From positions 38,926,243 to 38,990,242 of the forward strand of contig OZ017796.1 of assembly GCA_963969395.1 (NCBI GenBank): DNA of 64,000 nucleotides. The letters run 5' to 3'. The stretch comes from Pseudoscleropodium purum. Its lineage: Eukaryota; Streptophyta; Bryopsida; Hypnales; Brachytheciaceae. The notes below the pieces were generated by a model. The model had not been told where the DNA came from, made no database searches, and was given only the letters and a program-made list of their open reading frames with translations. Positions 11,875 to 21,937 of the stretch are shown piece after piece (position 1 is the first letter of the stretch; the number at the start of each line of letters is the position of its first letter). The position numbers were made by a program, and so were the translations under genes.

Positions 11875-13736
11875 TGAAAGTTATAATCAATAGATATTTT
11901 GGGTGCATGGGCCTTTAGGGGTTATCCTAGTAAATGTGTATTAGTGGAAGATGTACTATTTCTAATCATGTAGAATAGAAGCTACACTTTTCAAGACATA
12001 CCAATTGCAATAGTTAACTCCATTCATCCTTACTAGATGTAAGTACCAATTACCAACCTCTATAGCACAAAACAATCCTGTTCATTAAGATATTACAGTC
12101 ACTACAAAAAAAACCACATGAACTAGAACACAGAAAGCAAATTTATATGTGTACTTCGTATGTGAGTAAATTTGCTCCCTATTTGTGGTCATGTAGCTCC
12201 CTTACTCCCAATAGCAAATCCTATTGAACTAATGTGTAAAGAAAGTTACACATGGAAATGTAGCAGCATCTAACTTAATTGCAAGAGTTTCTTATTCATT
12301 CAAGATCACAGTTCAATTGTCATTAAGTGCTTCTACACTATGTGCATGTTTCTCATCCTAGGAAACCCAGGGCATCGTCACGGCAGTACATAAGAAAACG
12401 GAGGGAGTGCTACAGAAAGTAGCGTGTAACATGTAACACCAAGAGTTGCTGAAAGTGTATTTGTTGAAGGAAGAGTTCTTGTAAGATCTTCAAACAAAAG
12501 CTAGCTAGCTCAAAAAGTATGTCCAATGATGTCAATAAGTCTAGTACATTTGAAACATGAAATTTGCTAGATAATTATGAGCTCTAAATCTATGAATATC
12601 AGAGTTGAGTAGCATAATATTAAGCCACTCGTGTTTTGAGTACCTTAGCACCAGTTTCAAGATGTCTTTCACAAGGCAAGTGCGATCAACAGAACTGATA
12701 AGCGTATACCTGGATGAGTGAATTCTCTGCAGACGAACCCTCACTTCAATATTTGGCTAGTATGCTGCTGTAACATGAAACCGTGTTCCTAACTAATTTG
12801 AGACACTCACTCCACTATTTGCAGTGGTGCCCTTTCCTTCTTCGAGCAACCGGAAGAGCTGTGGTTGTCATTGAGAAGATTGCGCCTGGCACATGACCCT
12901 GCAACGACAATGAAGCACGGGACATTATTCAACAGTTCTGGAACTCACAGTACTACCCAAAAAGGCAGAATATTCTGTTGATGTCAGGTGACGAAAATTC
13001 AAAAAACAGTTCACAAACGAAAAGATATTGGCATTGACAAGTCAATCCAACTGAGAAGAAATCAAAGAGAAGAGTAAGGATTGGGCTGGATCATATTTTA
13101 ATCTGTGTTGTGTTGAAATATGGGACAACTATAGTTATGTATTTCCGCATGGGACCAAATGACGCCCTAGCTCTATTGCTGAATAATGTAATGCCAGGCA
13201 CAAACCCATTCGCATTTCATGTGAAGGAGAACAGATAAGGTGATTGAACCATTTGGAAACTACTCCCTATCTCCTATTGACTGAACCCTGTTAAAAACAG
13301 CAACTTATTACTTCCAATCAACACTTGGGGGTTGCAGTCATTGAGTGAAAGAAATCATGAGTGTCTACGGCCATCTTTGAATGGAAATGTGGCTGTCTAT
13401 TATCCCTTCAATACTACTCTACAACCTCATTCAAATGATTGCATAGGAATTTCATGCAAAAGAAAACTTTAGTTTTGGTCTCAAGAGAGTTTGTCTCGAA
13501 GTGTTACAGTGATCTCTATTGAGTGATCTCCCAAAGAGAATACTATAATTTTCTTTATGCAACGTGTTGTTGTCGCAAATGTTGCAACCGTTGCACTACT
13601 AGTATTGATTAACATGCATAAAGCGACAGAGAGTAATCTCTACCTTGCGAGCAATGACCCATTCGAAACAGTAACGAGCAGTGCAAAACACATTCATCAG
13701 TGAAAAAAACGACGCATTAAGAGTAGTGTGAGCTTC
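11875..13736. other. Intergenic sequence of mixed composition, no gene assigned
   Basis: Somewhat richer in GC from about 12360 onwards. The bases CACTACAAAAAAAACCAC near 12098 again resemble a CACTA end without a partner. Short open frames near 12840-13010 and 12541-12744 have no family resemblance I recognise. Part of it may belong to the candidate minus-strand gene to its right. Confidence 0.35.
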
Positions 13737-14309
13737 CTACAAGCAACAAAAAATTACCATTTTGAGAGCTCCTGCGTATAAACAGACTGACAGATCAGCG
13801 CAAACACGGAGGATGAGGAGTTCTGTGTACCTGTATGCGGCAAAAGTGATTAATCCCTCGGTGGAAATGAACAAGATGCAGAAGCAGGAAAGCGCCCATA
13901 ACTCCCTGCCCCTGCATATTCCATACCGTCACCAAGCATATACAGGTGACCATAGAGAACATTCCCACCGTTGAAAACCCTCCCCAAAATAATATTTCTT
14001 CACATCTTGGCATAGCTCCGCAGGAGAAACTGCCCCTGACGCGATGACACAGCCCATGTCCACACAAAGCCGATTTTGGAATGCAATCAACATCTCCATG
14101 TCGTTCAAACGCCGCAACTGGAGTTCCGAAACTACTCCTCCTAGAAAAGGTTCATCCAACTTTGGGGGCCCTCCTGCGAAAGCTCTCCCCATTGTGCTGT
14201 ACTCCTCCAAAAGTTGTTGCACTCCACTTGCACCGGGAACTCCTGTTTCAAACTGAATCTTGTGTACTAGTCCGCGAAAACAACTTGATTCCTGCCACAT
14301 ACATTGCAA
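13737..14309 (-). pseudogene. Candidate minus-strand protein gene fragment interrupted by TGA
   Basis: On the minus strand one frame stays open from 14309 down to 13737 except for a single TGA at 13929-13931. The part before it reads like real protein (residues such as GVPGASGVQQLLEEYS and LQLRRLNDMEMLIAFQNRL), and the part after contains a likely membrane segment (LWALSCFCILFISTEGLI). The TGA could be a CGA-to-TGA nonsense change, a common outcome of cytosine methylation, or could lie in an unrecognised intron. TTTGAAACAGG, preceded by ATTCAG, could be an exon start at about 14253. I do not recognise the family. Base composition is higher in GC than the flanks. It may be the 3' part of a longer minus-strand gene beginning near 15776. 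Confidence 0.4.
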
Positions 14310-15060
14310 AGTATATAAATGTTAATCCCTATAATCCGAAATATGGTGCAAAAATTTAGCAGTGCAACCCGAATTTGCATAGAACATTCACTTACAGTGA
14401 TCCAAACAAAGTCTATATATACTTCCAATGATTAAAAAAACAGCTACGCTGCCGGAGGCTTTTGCACACACTAGCTTTGGCTCGCAGTTTGAGTCACGAG
14501 CTACTCAAACTTCCTCATGTTCACTGTAATGTAACTTTTGTCAATGCCAGGACTCCCTCCTTCGGTCCAGAGGCAACAAGTATATATACACTTCCGATGA
14601 TCCCAACAAATAATATACACTATCAAATGTCCAAAAAAGGCGTAAGCACTTCCAATGATTAAAACGAAGGGGGAAATGCATACAGATCTTCAAAAAGCCC
14701 ACTGAAAACATCCAAACGCTAGCCATTCCTTACAGAAGGTCTGTCGCACTGGATCCGATCAAAATAGAAACAGCTAGTACTGATGAGCTTTAACAGGCAG
14801 TTAAGCATTCGTAAACATTTCCAAGAACACAGAAGAGCGCAGAGACGAAGTAGGAAAGACAAGACACACTGGAATAAATCCCACAAACTAACCCTAAAGA
14901 GCAATCAGAGCAATGAAGAGACCTCCGTTAGGCAACCAACAATCCCAGGACAAGCGCGACGCGGTCGAGAGAGCACCGTCACATCCACGCCACCTCCTCT
15001 GAGTCGCTTCCCCCGCACCCTGATATTGTTGAACCTTTTCCTCTGCTATTTCCAAACCAA
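14310..15060. other. Intergenic or intronic sequence, no gene assigned
   Basis: No supported exon. If the candidate minus-strand gene runs from 15776 to 13737, this stretch would be intron. A GC-rich block at about 14940-15015 could be an exon or leader, but no frame is convincing. Confidence 0.3.
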
Positions 15061-15063
15061 TAC

Positions 15064-15515
15064 CCGATTTAGAAGAAGAAGAAGAAGAAGAAGAAGAAGA
15101 AGAAGAAGAAGATCGCTATCAGTGCAAGACTTAGAAGAAGAGCACCAACACCAGTACACGATTCAGAAGAACAACAATGATCGATACCAGTAAACGATTT
15201 AGTAGCAGAAGAAGAACAATACCATTACATGAATACAAGAAGAAGAAGACCAGGACTAATACACGATTTAGAAGAACAGCAATAGCAATAACAATACCAC
15301 TACACGATTTAGAAGTGCAAGAACAAGAACAGAGCAATGCCGTCAAACGATTTAAAAAGACGAAGACCAATACCAGAGCACACGACTTACAAGGAGAAAA
15401 GAAAAAGAGGGCGAAGGCCAATTACCTCACACGATTTCGAACAACAGAAACACCAACGATACCATTACACGCCTCAGAAGCAGAAAAAGACCAATAACAG
15501 TTCACGATATAGAAG
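15064..15515 (+). repeat. Irregular repeat built on ACACGATTTAGAAGAA, with a GAA run
   Basis: About ten copies of the word ACACGATTTAGAAGAA or close variants occur at about 15064, 15160, 15194, 15261, 15302, 15348, 15380, 15431, 15465 and 15502, spaced roughly 30-95 bp and joined by AC/AG-rich linkers such as ACCAATACCAGT. A GAA microsatellite fills 15071-15112. The minus-strand translation therefore shows a recurring LLNRVLVLVFF pattern, which is a by-product of the DNA repeat rather than evidence for a protein. Confidence 0.75.
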
Positions 15516-15776
15516 AAGAAGTTTCAATTGAAACAGACACCAACAACTAAGCGACCGAAAGCCAAGTGCAGATTGATCACCTTCTCCACCAAAGTCTCGA
15601 TCTCGCCTCGCCTCACGCTCATCGCCACCCTCACCGCTCGCCCGCCATAGCTTTTGCTCACATTCAGATTTGGAGTGAGCTTCGCCATCGCTATCGCCTT
15701 CATCGTCCTCGTCCTCGTCCTTGCTGTCCTCGTCGTCCTCATCTTCCTCGCCTTCATCATCGTCCTCGTCACTCAT
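15474..15776 (-). CDS. Hypothetical acidic protein exon
   Basis: A minus-strand ATG at 15774-15776 opens a frame with a strongly acidic start (MSDEDDDEGEEDEDDEDSKD), a short mixed segment, then a tail that runs into the DNA repeat at 15515 and is unlikely to be real. The acidic part uses mixed GAC/GAT and GAG/GAA codons, so it is more than a simple trinucleotide repeat. It may be the first exon of a minus-strand gene that includes 13737-14309, arranged head to head with the GST gene, or just low-complexity leader DNA. Confidence 0.25.
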   Translation of the reverse strand: MSDEDDDEGEEDEDDEDSKDEDEDDEGDSDGEAHSKSECEQKLWRASGEGGDEREARRDRDFGGEGDQSALGFRSLSCWCLFQLKLLLLYRELLLVFFCF

Positions 15777-15861
15777 TGTTGTGCACAGAACCTTACCCGC
15801 ATCAATCAATCAATCGATCAAGTCCAAAGGTAAAGTAAGTTGAGTCAGCACAGAGAGAGAG

Positions 15862-16092
15862 ATGGCGACCAGGAAGAGCTTCCTCGTCTTCCTCGCCATG
15901 GCAACTACTCAGTCGTATCCATGTCGGAAGCACGAGAAGCTCCTTTTCTCACGCCCCTACCCAAGACCAAAGCAAGCCCTTCCAGCTTCTCCGCCGTCGC
16001 CACGCCAAAAAACATTCAACCCCAATTTCCCTGGTTCCGACAACATCATCACTGCCCATCTCTTATCTCTTCCACGTCAGGGCCTCCAATAG
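15862..16092 (+). CDS. Hypothetical 76-residue ORF in the GST leader region
   Basis: Begins ATGGCGACC after a GA-rich leader and encodes a basic, Pro/Ser-rich peptide with a weak hydrophobic N-terminus (MATRKSFLVFLAMATTQS). No family recognised. It could be an upstream ORF in the 5' leader of the GST gene, a small secreted peptide, or chance. An overlapping frame is also open. Confidence 0.2.
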   Translation: MATRKSFLVFLAMATTQSYPCRKHEKLLFSRPYPRPKQALPASPPSPRQKTFNPNFPGSDNIITAHLLSLPRQGLQ

Positions 16093-16675
16093 AAAGCTGG
16101 GAGCCTCCTTAGGGTTTCAGTCAGGCGACCGGGCTTTTGAAAAAGTCGTTAGGGGTTTGTCTTCTTCGGCGCGAATTCCGAGACCTCGTACTTTTTTCTT
16201 TTTTTACACAGCAAATTTGTGGCTTCAGTTGCCCTGCAACACTGTTGATTTGTTCTCGCCGGGTATCAGCAACAGTGAAGGTGCCAAGCTGGAGTTCTTG
16301 TTCGTCTCTTTCGATATGGAAATGCGTGGTGCAGCGCAAGCTACGTCGACTACTCGTCTGCCTGCTAAGTTATGGCAACTCAAGCCGAAGCTCTGCGAAC
16401 TGTCATTTCAATGCGAGTCCTGTGTACCGAAGAATTGATCTTTCTCGACATTGAAGAGTAGGAGACGACAGAGTGGTGTGAGGGTGTCGGGTTTGAGGAT
16501 GCTGTCATCTGCGGACTCCCTTCTGCGCTGCACCACTCGAATTGAATCGCAATTGGCTTGGAATAGGAGTCAGCTTGAGTTTTGTAGTTTCAATTTGATT
16601 GTGAAAGTTTCCGGAGAGTGGGATTCTCGTAAAGGATGCGTTTCAGGAGGTGAGAGACGAGCTATCATACGAGCT

Positions 16676-19600
16676 ATGGCGACACCCGTAGATGCGATTG
16701 CCGGGAAGAAGACCTTGCAATCGTGGGAAGCGCTTGCGGGTATTCTTGCAAAGGACGATGCGTTGGAGTCGCGACTGCCGAATGCGAAGACGAGGGTGTT
16801 CGAAGAAGGTCAGGAGCCGGCGCTCGTGTTCTACAGGCAGGGTGTTTCTCTCACTTTTTTGACTTTTTGCTCCGAGAGACTACCAATTTCGGCGATTTTT
16901 GCAGAATGGATTTGCCATTGAGGTAGCTGCATTACTGTTTCTGGCAAGTAACGCCAAATTCACCAAGTAATCGCTTTTCCCTGCTTCAATTTCCAACACG
17001 CTTGTAGTTCGGCCCAAAAAATTCGTTGAATCTGTCGCTATGTAGTAAAACAAAGAACCTCTGTCCAAATTCATCGAAATCTGGCGATATTTACCAAATC
17101 TAAGAACCTCTGTCGAAACTGGTTGCAGTCTGTCGAAAACAGTTGAAATCTAGCGATATGAAGCAAAGCAAAGGATCTCTGCCGAAATTGGTTGAAGTCT
17201 GTCGAGAATAGTTGAAATCTAGCGATATGAAGGAAAACAACGGATCTCTGTCGAAACTGGTTGAAGTCTGTCGAAAATAATTGAAATCTGGCAATATGCA
17301 GCAAATCAAAGACCCTCTGTCGAAATTGGTTGACATCTGGCATCAGATATGTATCAAACCAAACAACCATTGTCGAAATTGGTTGAAATCTAGCGATACG
17401 TAGCAAATCAAACGACCTCTGTCGAAATTACTCCCTCCCGTCCAGAAATAAGTGTCCCCTTTGGACCTCATGTTTCAAAAGGTTGTTTGAGCAGGACATA
17501 TGGAGGCTTTCTTGAGTCCCATTTTATTTAGATTGCCATGAACACATCCAATGTTCTTCATTGATTGTGTTGATATTAAATTAGAAGCCTTTCTGAAGTA
17601 GACTTTTCACAATATGATCGATGAAATTGATGTCAAATGTTTTCAACAAAACTGCGGACGCTTATTTCTGGACGAAGGGAGTAGTTGAACTCTGTTTTTT
17701 TGGTACCAGACCAAACCCCCCCTGCTGACCTTCCTTTCCCTCTGCTTCCCCACAGAGACAACTCCAGCTGGTGCCCTTACTGCGAGCGCGTGTGGCTCCA
17801 ACTCGAGGAGAAGCAGATCCCCTACGAGGTTTCCAAGATCAACATGCGCTGCTACGGGGAGAAGCCCGCGTGGTTCACCAAGATGGTGCCCTCGGGGTTG
17901 CTCCCCGTGGTGCAGCTGGACGGGAAGGTTTACACGGAGAGCATGGACATCATGTTCTTGATTGAGGATAGGTTTCCTGAGAATAATCCGTTGTTGCCTT
18001 CGGAAGGGAAAGAAAGGGATGCGGTGCAGGGGTTGCTGAGGTTGGAGAGAAGGTTGGTAGGGGCGTGGTTGAATCGGTTGAGGAGCAAGTGGCCGGACGG
18101 GGGAGTATTTGAAGAGATGATGGGTTACGTGGAGGAGGAGTTGGGAGTGTTTGGGGGGCCGTACTTTCTGGGAGACAAGGTGAGATCAACAACGTGAAAA
18201 CTGAAATCCGAAGCTGTGAACACCTCTTCATAAATTTTCAATGTGAAGCCTCCTCCTTGTCGTAATTGTATTCTTAAACCCCGAAACCCTAAACTGTGAA
18301 GGGCTCTTCGTAAGTTTTCAATGTGAAGCCTTGTCCTTGTCGCAATTGTAACCTTAAACCCCTAAACCCTAAACTATGAAGGGCTCTTCGTAAGTTTTCA
18401 ATGTGAAGCCTTGTCCTTGTCGCAATTGTAACCTTAAACCCCGAAATCTTCTGTGAACTGTGACTGTGAAGGGCTCTTCGTAAGTTTTTAACTTGAAGCC
18501 TGCTTTTTGTTGCTGTTGTTGAAGATTTTGGCATTATGGGGTAGCAGTGGGTTTGTTTTGGGCAATGTAATATCTCAACTGGGGCTATGAAATGGCAGTC
18601 CCTCCAAATTCGCTGCCATTCGCTGGCCGTTATAAGCTCTTCATAACTTTCTAGTTGAAGCCACCTCCTTGTTGTATTTGTTGCCGCTGTTGGAAATATT
18701 GGCATTATGGAGTGGCCATAGGGTGTGTTTTTTCGCAATGCAAGCCTTCAACTGTGGCCAGGAAGTGGCAGTCCCTTTCTGCAGTTTGTATTGCCAAAAA
18801 AGAAAGCCTGGGTGCCAGAGCTTGCCATTCCTGCTCTGTGATGAGATTTCTAGGTTTGTTACCGAATTAGGCACAATGCAATTCTTCTGTGTTCAATAAA
18901 CTGCTGTAGTTCCCGAGTAGAGGTGAGGAATTTGATTATACAATATGGAGCAAATTTTGCAATTTTTATATGTTGGGCAGAATGCGATTCTTCTATGTTG
19001 AACGTACTAGTTCCCTTTAAGAGTTTTGGAACGTGAATCTGAAGTTGCCTTCTTCTGTAGTTCAGCTCTGACACCCCTATTGTTGCAAATGTTGTAAGCT
19101 ATTGTATGTTAACCAGAGCATTAGTTAGACTGGGTAAATTCTAATCACCTTCTGCAATTCCTCGCTTGCTTGTACAAGTGTCTTTCTTTCATACAATTTT
19201 ATGAGCATTAGTTCGGTGTAGATCGCTTGCACATATCTTTCTGCTTCAATTTCCGTTCGTATGTAAGTTATATGATCTGGAATGTTTCGGATTAGATCAG
19301 CGGTAGTTCGTTATTATCTGTTTCGCATACTTTGGTCTGGTTTTGACGAAGCATGAGGTGTACTCAGAAACACATAGGACCAGCGTTCACAAAGCTGGCT
19401 AAATTTTGCTCCATTGCTACTAAAAAATTTTAGTAGCTAAATCTCTATAGGAAAAAATCCTCGAAAAAATTAGATTTTAGTCAAGATTTCAACAACCAAA
19501 AGAATTTGATAGCCAATTTGTTACTTTCTCCACATTGGAACTAGCATCTCGGTAGTTAGATTTGGGTTTTAGTACCCCATCATCCTTTACAACTTGCAAA

Positions 19601-21937
19601 ATCCTTTCTTTTCTAATTTTTTTTAATGCCACTCACTCTCAAGATAGCCAAAGTTGATGTTTGTTTGTCTTGAAGGTAGCAAATTGCACAAAACTCCCCA
19701 CACTAGGTAGCATATTGCACTAAATTCTATAAACTAGTTCTGCAATCACTGCATAGGACAGTCTTTAACAACTTTTTCATGTGTGGTTAGATCTCTTTTT
19801 ATCTGGGGTTAAGCTGCAGCTGATGACTTCAAATGAAGATGTACAGTATTTAGGCGCTAGCAGTCTTCGGTTAGCATCATTGTGTTCCCTATCTAGAGAT
19901 AGCCCTAGAAGAATTCACTGTACAATCATCAAATGTCTGCAAATTTACTGCACTAGTATCTATACCTGATATCCTCATGTCTGCTGGGATTCCATTTTCC
20001 TCATTAAACCACTTGTACTACTGCGCTTGGAGTGAATAGCATGCAATGGCCGGCAGGCCGATTTTTATCTGCTCACCTCTTCCCTCGGTGCTCTGTATCT
20101 GCTGCTTCTGTTTAGATTGTTGTGAGCATGGGTCTTAGGAATGAATTCAAAGTGTACTAGCTTGTAGACTTGATTCAGCTTGCCAACATCCCTCCTGATG
20201 CCAAAGTGCGAACATATCTGAATTCTCAACGCAATTGCTGTATAAGGTTCTGTTACTTATGCTATGTTTCGCTCATGCGTGTTATTTATTTGTGTTTTAA
20301 AACCTTTGTTCTTGTGCTCTGGTCAGCTTGGCAGCTGATCTAACTAATTGACCTCTTTGCAGTTTTCGATGGTGGATGCCGTTTACGCACCGTTTCTGGA
20401 GAGGATAGCAGCAAGTATGCCCTACTGGCCAGGAGTGAAAGTCCGAGGAAACGACCAGTGGCCTGCAGTGAATCGGTGGTTCGACGCCATGGACTCCCGA
20501 CCTGCATACCAAGCCATGAAGTCCGACGACTTCACCCACACTCACGACCTGGAGCCTCAAATCGGTCCTTGCAGGTTAGTGCCTAGAATAAAATACAAGA
20601 TTACTATCTGTATTTGGAAAATGTTTCAAATTGTTCGCAAAGAACCGGAGAGAACTCCACCTAAAATCGTCGGAATAAGCATTTGAGCATGGTTTCTAGT
20701 ATTAAATTGTTTGAATAGTTGTTGGGTCTTGTTGGAAGTCAGAGGCGGATCCTAGGTTTTCTCAGCTTGCATTTTTCAGACATCATATGAATCAGCTGTG
20801 AATTTCCAAAGTACTCAAAGTATGCGTACCTAAATCAACCCTAAACTCTTATGAATAGAAGCTGTACTTTTTAGGCAAGAATCTGTAGGGGTCTGGTTTT
20901 GCAAACAGGTTGAGACCTCTGAACTCACACTCTGAATTTAATGAGTCTCATGTTGACAAGATAATAATAATCTGAACCATTAGCCCTATTCTAGAACACC
21001 AAATGATCCAAGTGCATAGTCATAATCTAAATTGTGCTCTGTAGTTGTAGAACCATGCATTCTCTACAATCTTACTTTTAGTACATGATTGTTTTTGGCA
21101 ATCTACATCGCCGAAGCACCAATTTCACTGCACAAAATAGTGAAATTAGGTTGCCTTACCAATTAGGTTGCCTTACCTCAAATTAATTACCTCATGGATC
21201 AATGCTTGTACACATGGAGGGGCATGCAACTCTATGAACCGCACCTTGAACTATTGCACTAATCTATGCCATATACATGGCTTTGGATTAAATGCATCAT
21301 TGTACAATAGCAGAGAATATTCATATAGTGTGGATTGTCAAGAAATTAGCATGGGGCAACCTAATTTCACTAATTTCACTATTTTGTGTAGTTGTTATGA
21401 GTTGTTGCAGTATCAAATTCTTCGACCAATCGAATAGATACGAAAAACCATCGAAAATAGCACTTAAAATAGTGACATTTCAGTGACGTACTACTGTGGT
21501 GATGCAGCTCTGCACCAGCAGGGCAAGCCTACCGGGACCAAATCGACGGCAAAAATGGCGCCTGGGACCTCCCCCTCCAACCCGAAGAGACGGCGTGGGG
21601 CTTCGACGACGGGACCGGGAAAGGAGGTGCCAAGGAGGAGGCCGCGAGGACGTTGATAGCCAACCATGAGAAAGTGGTGAGCTTTGCTTTGCGAGGGGTG
21701 AGAGATGGAGAGCAGTACAGGGAAGATGTGGACGCGGCTTTCCATCTGGTGGCCAATGCGCTTGTGGTAGGGGTCGAAAATGTGCCGGGCGCTGTTCGCT
21801 TTCCTCCTCAAGTGGCTGCAGCTGCAGCGTATTTGAGAGACCGGGTGGGGGTGCCGAGGGACCTGTATTATCCTGCTGCCAGACAGCTCCGTGCTCATCT
21901 CAATTGGTTGATACGGGCGGTAGGGTCTGATTTGTAA
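16676..21937 (+). CDS. Glutathione S-transferase with CPYC active site, probably Iota class
   Basis: Soluble GST, likely acting on glutathione-linked redox substrates through a catalytic cysteine rather than classic conjugation. Exons: 16676-16841, 17758-18179, 20363-20574, 21508-21937 (409 aa). An in-frame ATG at 16499 would add 59 residues that could be a plastid transit peptide (rich in Ser/Arg, start MLSSADSLLRC). Seen: thioredoxin-like N-domain with WCPYC (Cys61-Cys64), the cis-proline motif SGLLPVVQLDG, then TESMDIMFLIEDRF; the helical GST C-domain in exons 2-3 (FSMVDAVYAPFLERI); and an extra C-terminal domain of about 140 residues in exon 4. CPYC plus an added C-terminal domain is the layout described for Iota GSTs. 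The exon 1/2 junction is uncertain. GT-AG gives FYRQDNSSWC; a GC-AG intron from 16837 to 17755 would give FYRDNSSWC, closer to relatives as I recall them. Introns carry tandem repeats, a Stowaway-like MITE and a foldback element. Confidence 0.88.
17053..17428 (+). repeat. Minisatellite in GST intron 1
   Basis: Six to seven diverged units with the core TCTGTCGAAATTGGTTGAA and a later AATCTAGCGATATG. Unit starts lie near 17053, 17104, 17174, 17241, 17311, 17364 and 17412; long units are about 67-70 bp and short ones about 50 bp. The array stops exactly where the Stowaway-like element begins. Confidence 0.85.
17431..17681. mobile_element. Stowaway-like MITE (Tc1/mariner type), 251 bp
   Basis: Starts CTCCCTCCCGTCCAGAAATA and ends with its imperfect reverse complement TATTTCTGGACGAAGGGAG. 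TA dinucleotides flank both ends (17429-17430 and 17682-17683). The CTCCCTCC terminus with the following AAATAAGTG is the hallmark of plant Stowaway elements. Non-coding. It lies in GST intron 1, ending only 76 bp before exon 2. Confidence 0.92.
18214..18780 (+). repeat. Tandem repeats in GST intron 2, period about 80 bp then 160 bp
   Basis: Units begin CTGTGAAGGGCTCTTCG or a variant at 18214, 18294, 18374 and 18464, with the inner core GTTTTCAATGTGAAGCC. The last unit plus about 100 bp downstream (TTGGCATTATGGGGTAG, 18530) is duplicated again from about 18628 (TTGGCATTATGGAGTGG, 18699). Two copies of AAACCCTAAAC inside the units look telomere-like but are part of the unit. Confidence 0.85.
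21131..21388. mobile_element. Foldback element in GST intron 3, about 258 bp
   Basis: The left arm starts CACAAAATAGTGAAATTAGG and continues TTGCC; the right arm reads GGCAACCTAATTTCAC, then ATTTCACTATTTTGTG. The arms are near-perfect inverted repeats except for a short internal duplication in each. Non-coding; target duplication not clear. Confidence 0.7.

Noticed and set aside
12840..13010. Possible NYN-type nuclease fragment (LLMSGDE-like stretch)
   Set aside because: Only one short stretch is suggestive; the rest does not fit the domain.
15131..15421. Minus-strand frame with a recurring LLNRVLVLVFF pattern, like a leucine-rich membrane protein
   Set aside because: The pattern is the translation of the ACACGATTTAGAAGAA DNA repeat; several other frames of the same DNA are open as well.
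18283..18374. AAACCCTAAAC words resembling plant telomere repeats
   Set aside because: Only two copies, each part of an 80 bp intronic repeat unit; not an interstitial telomere array.
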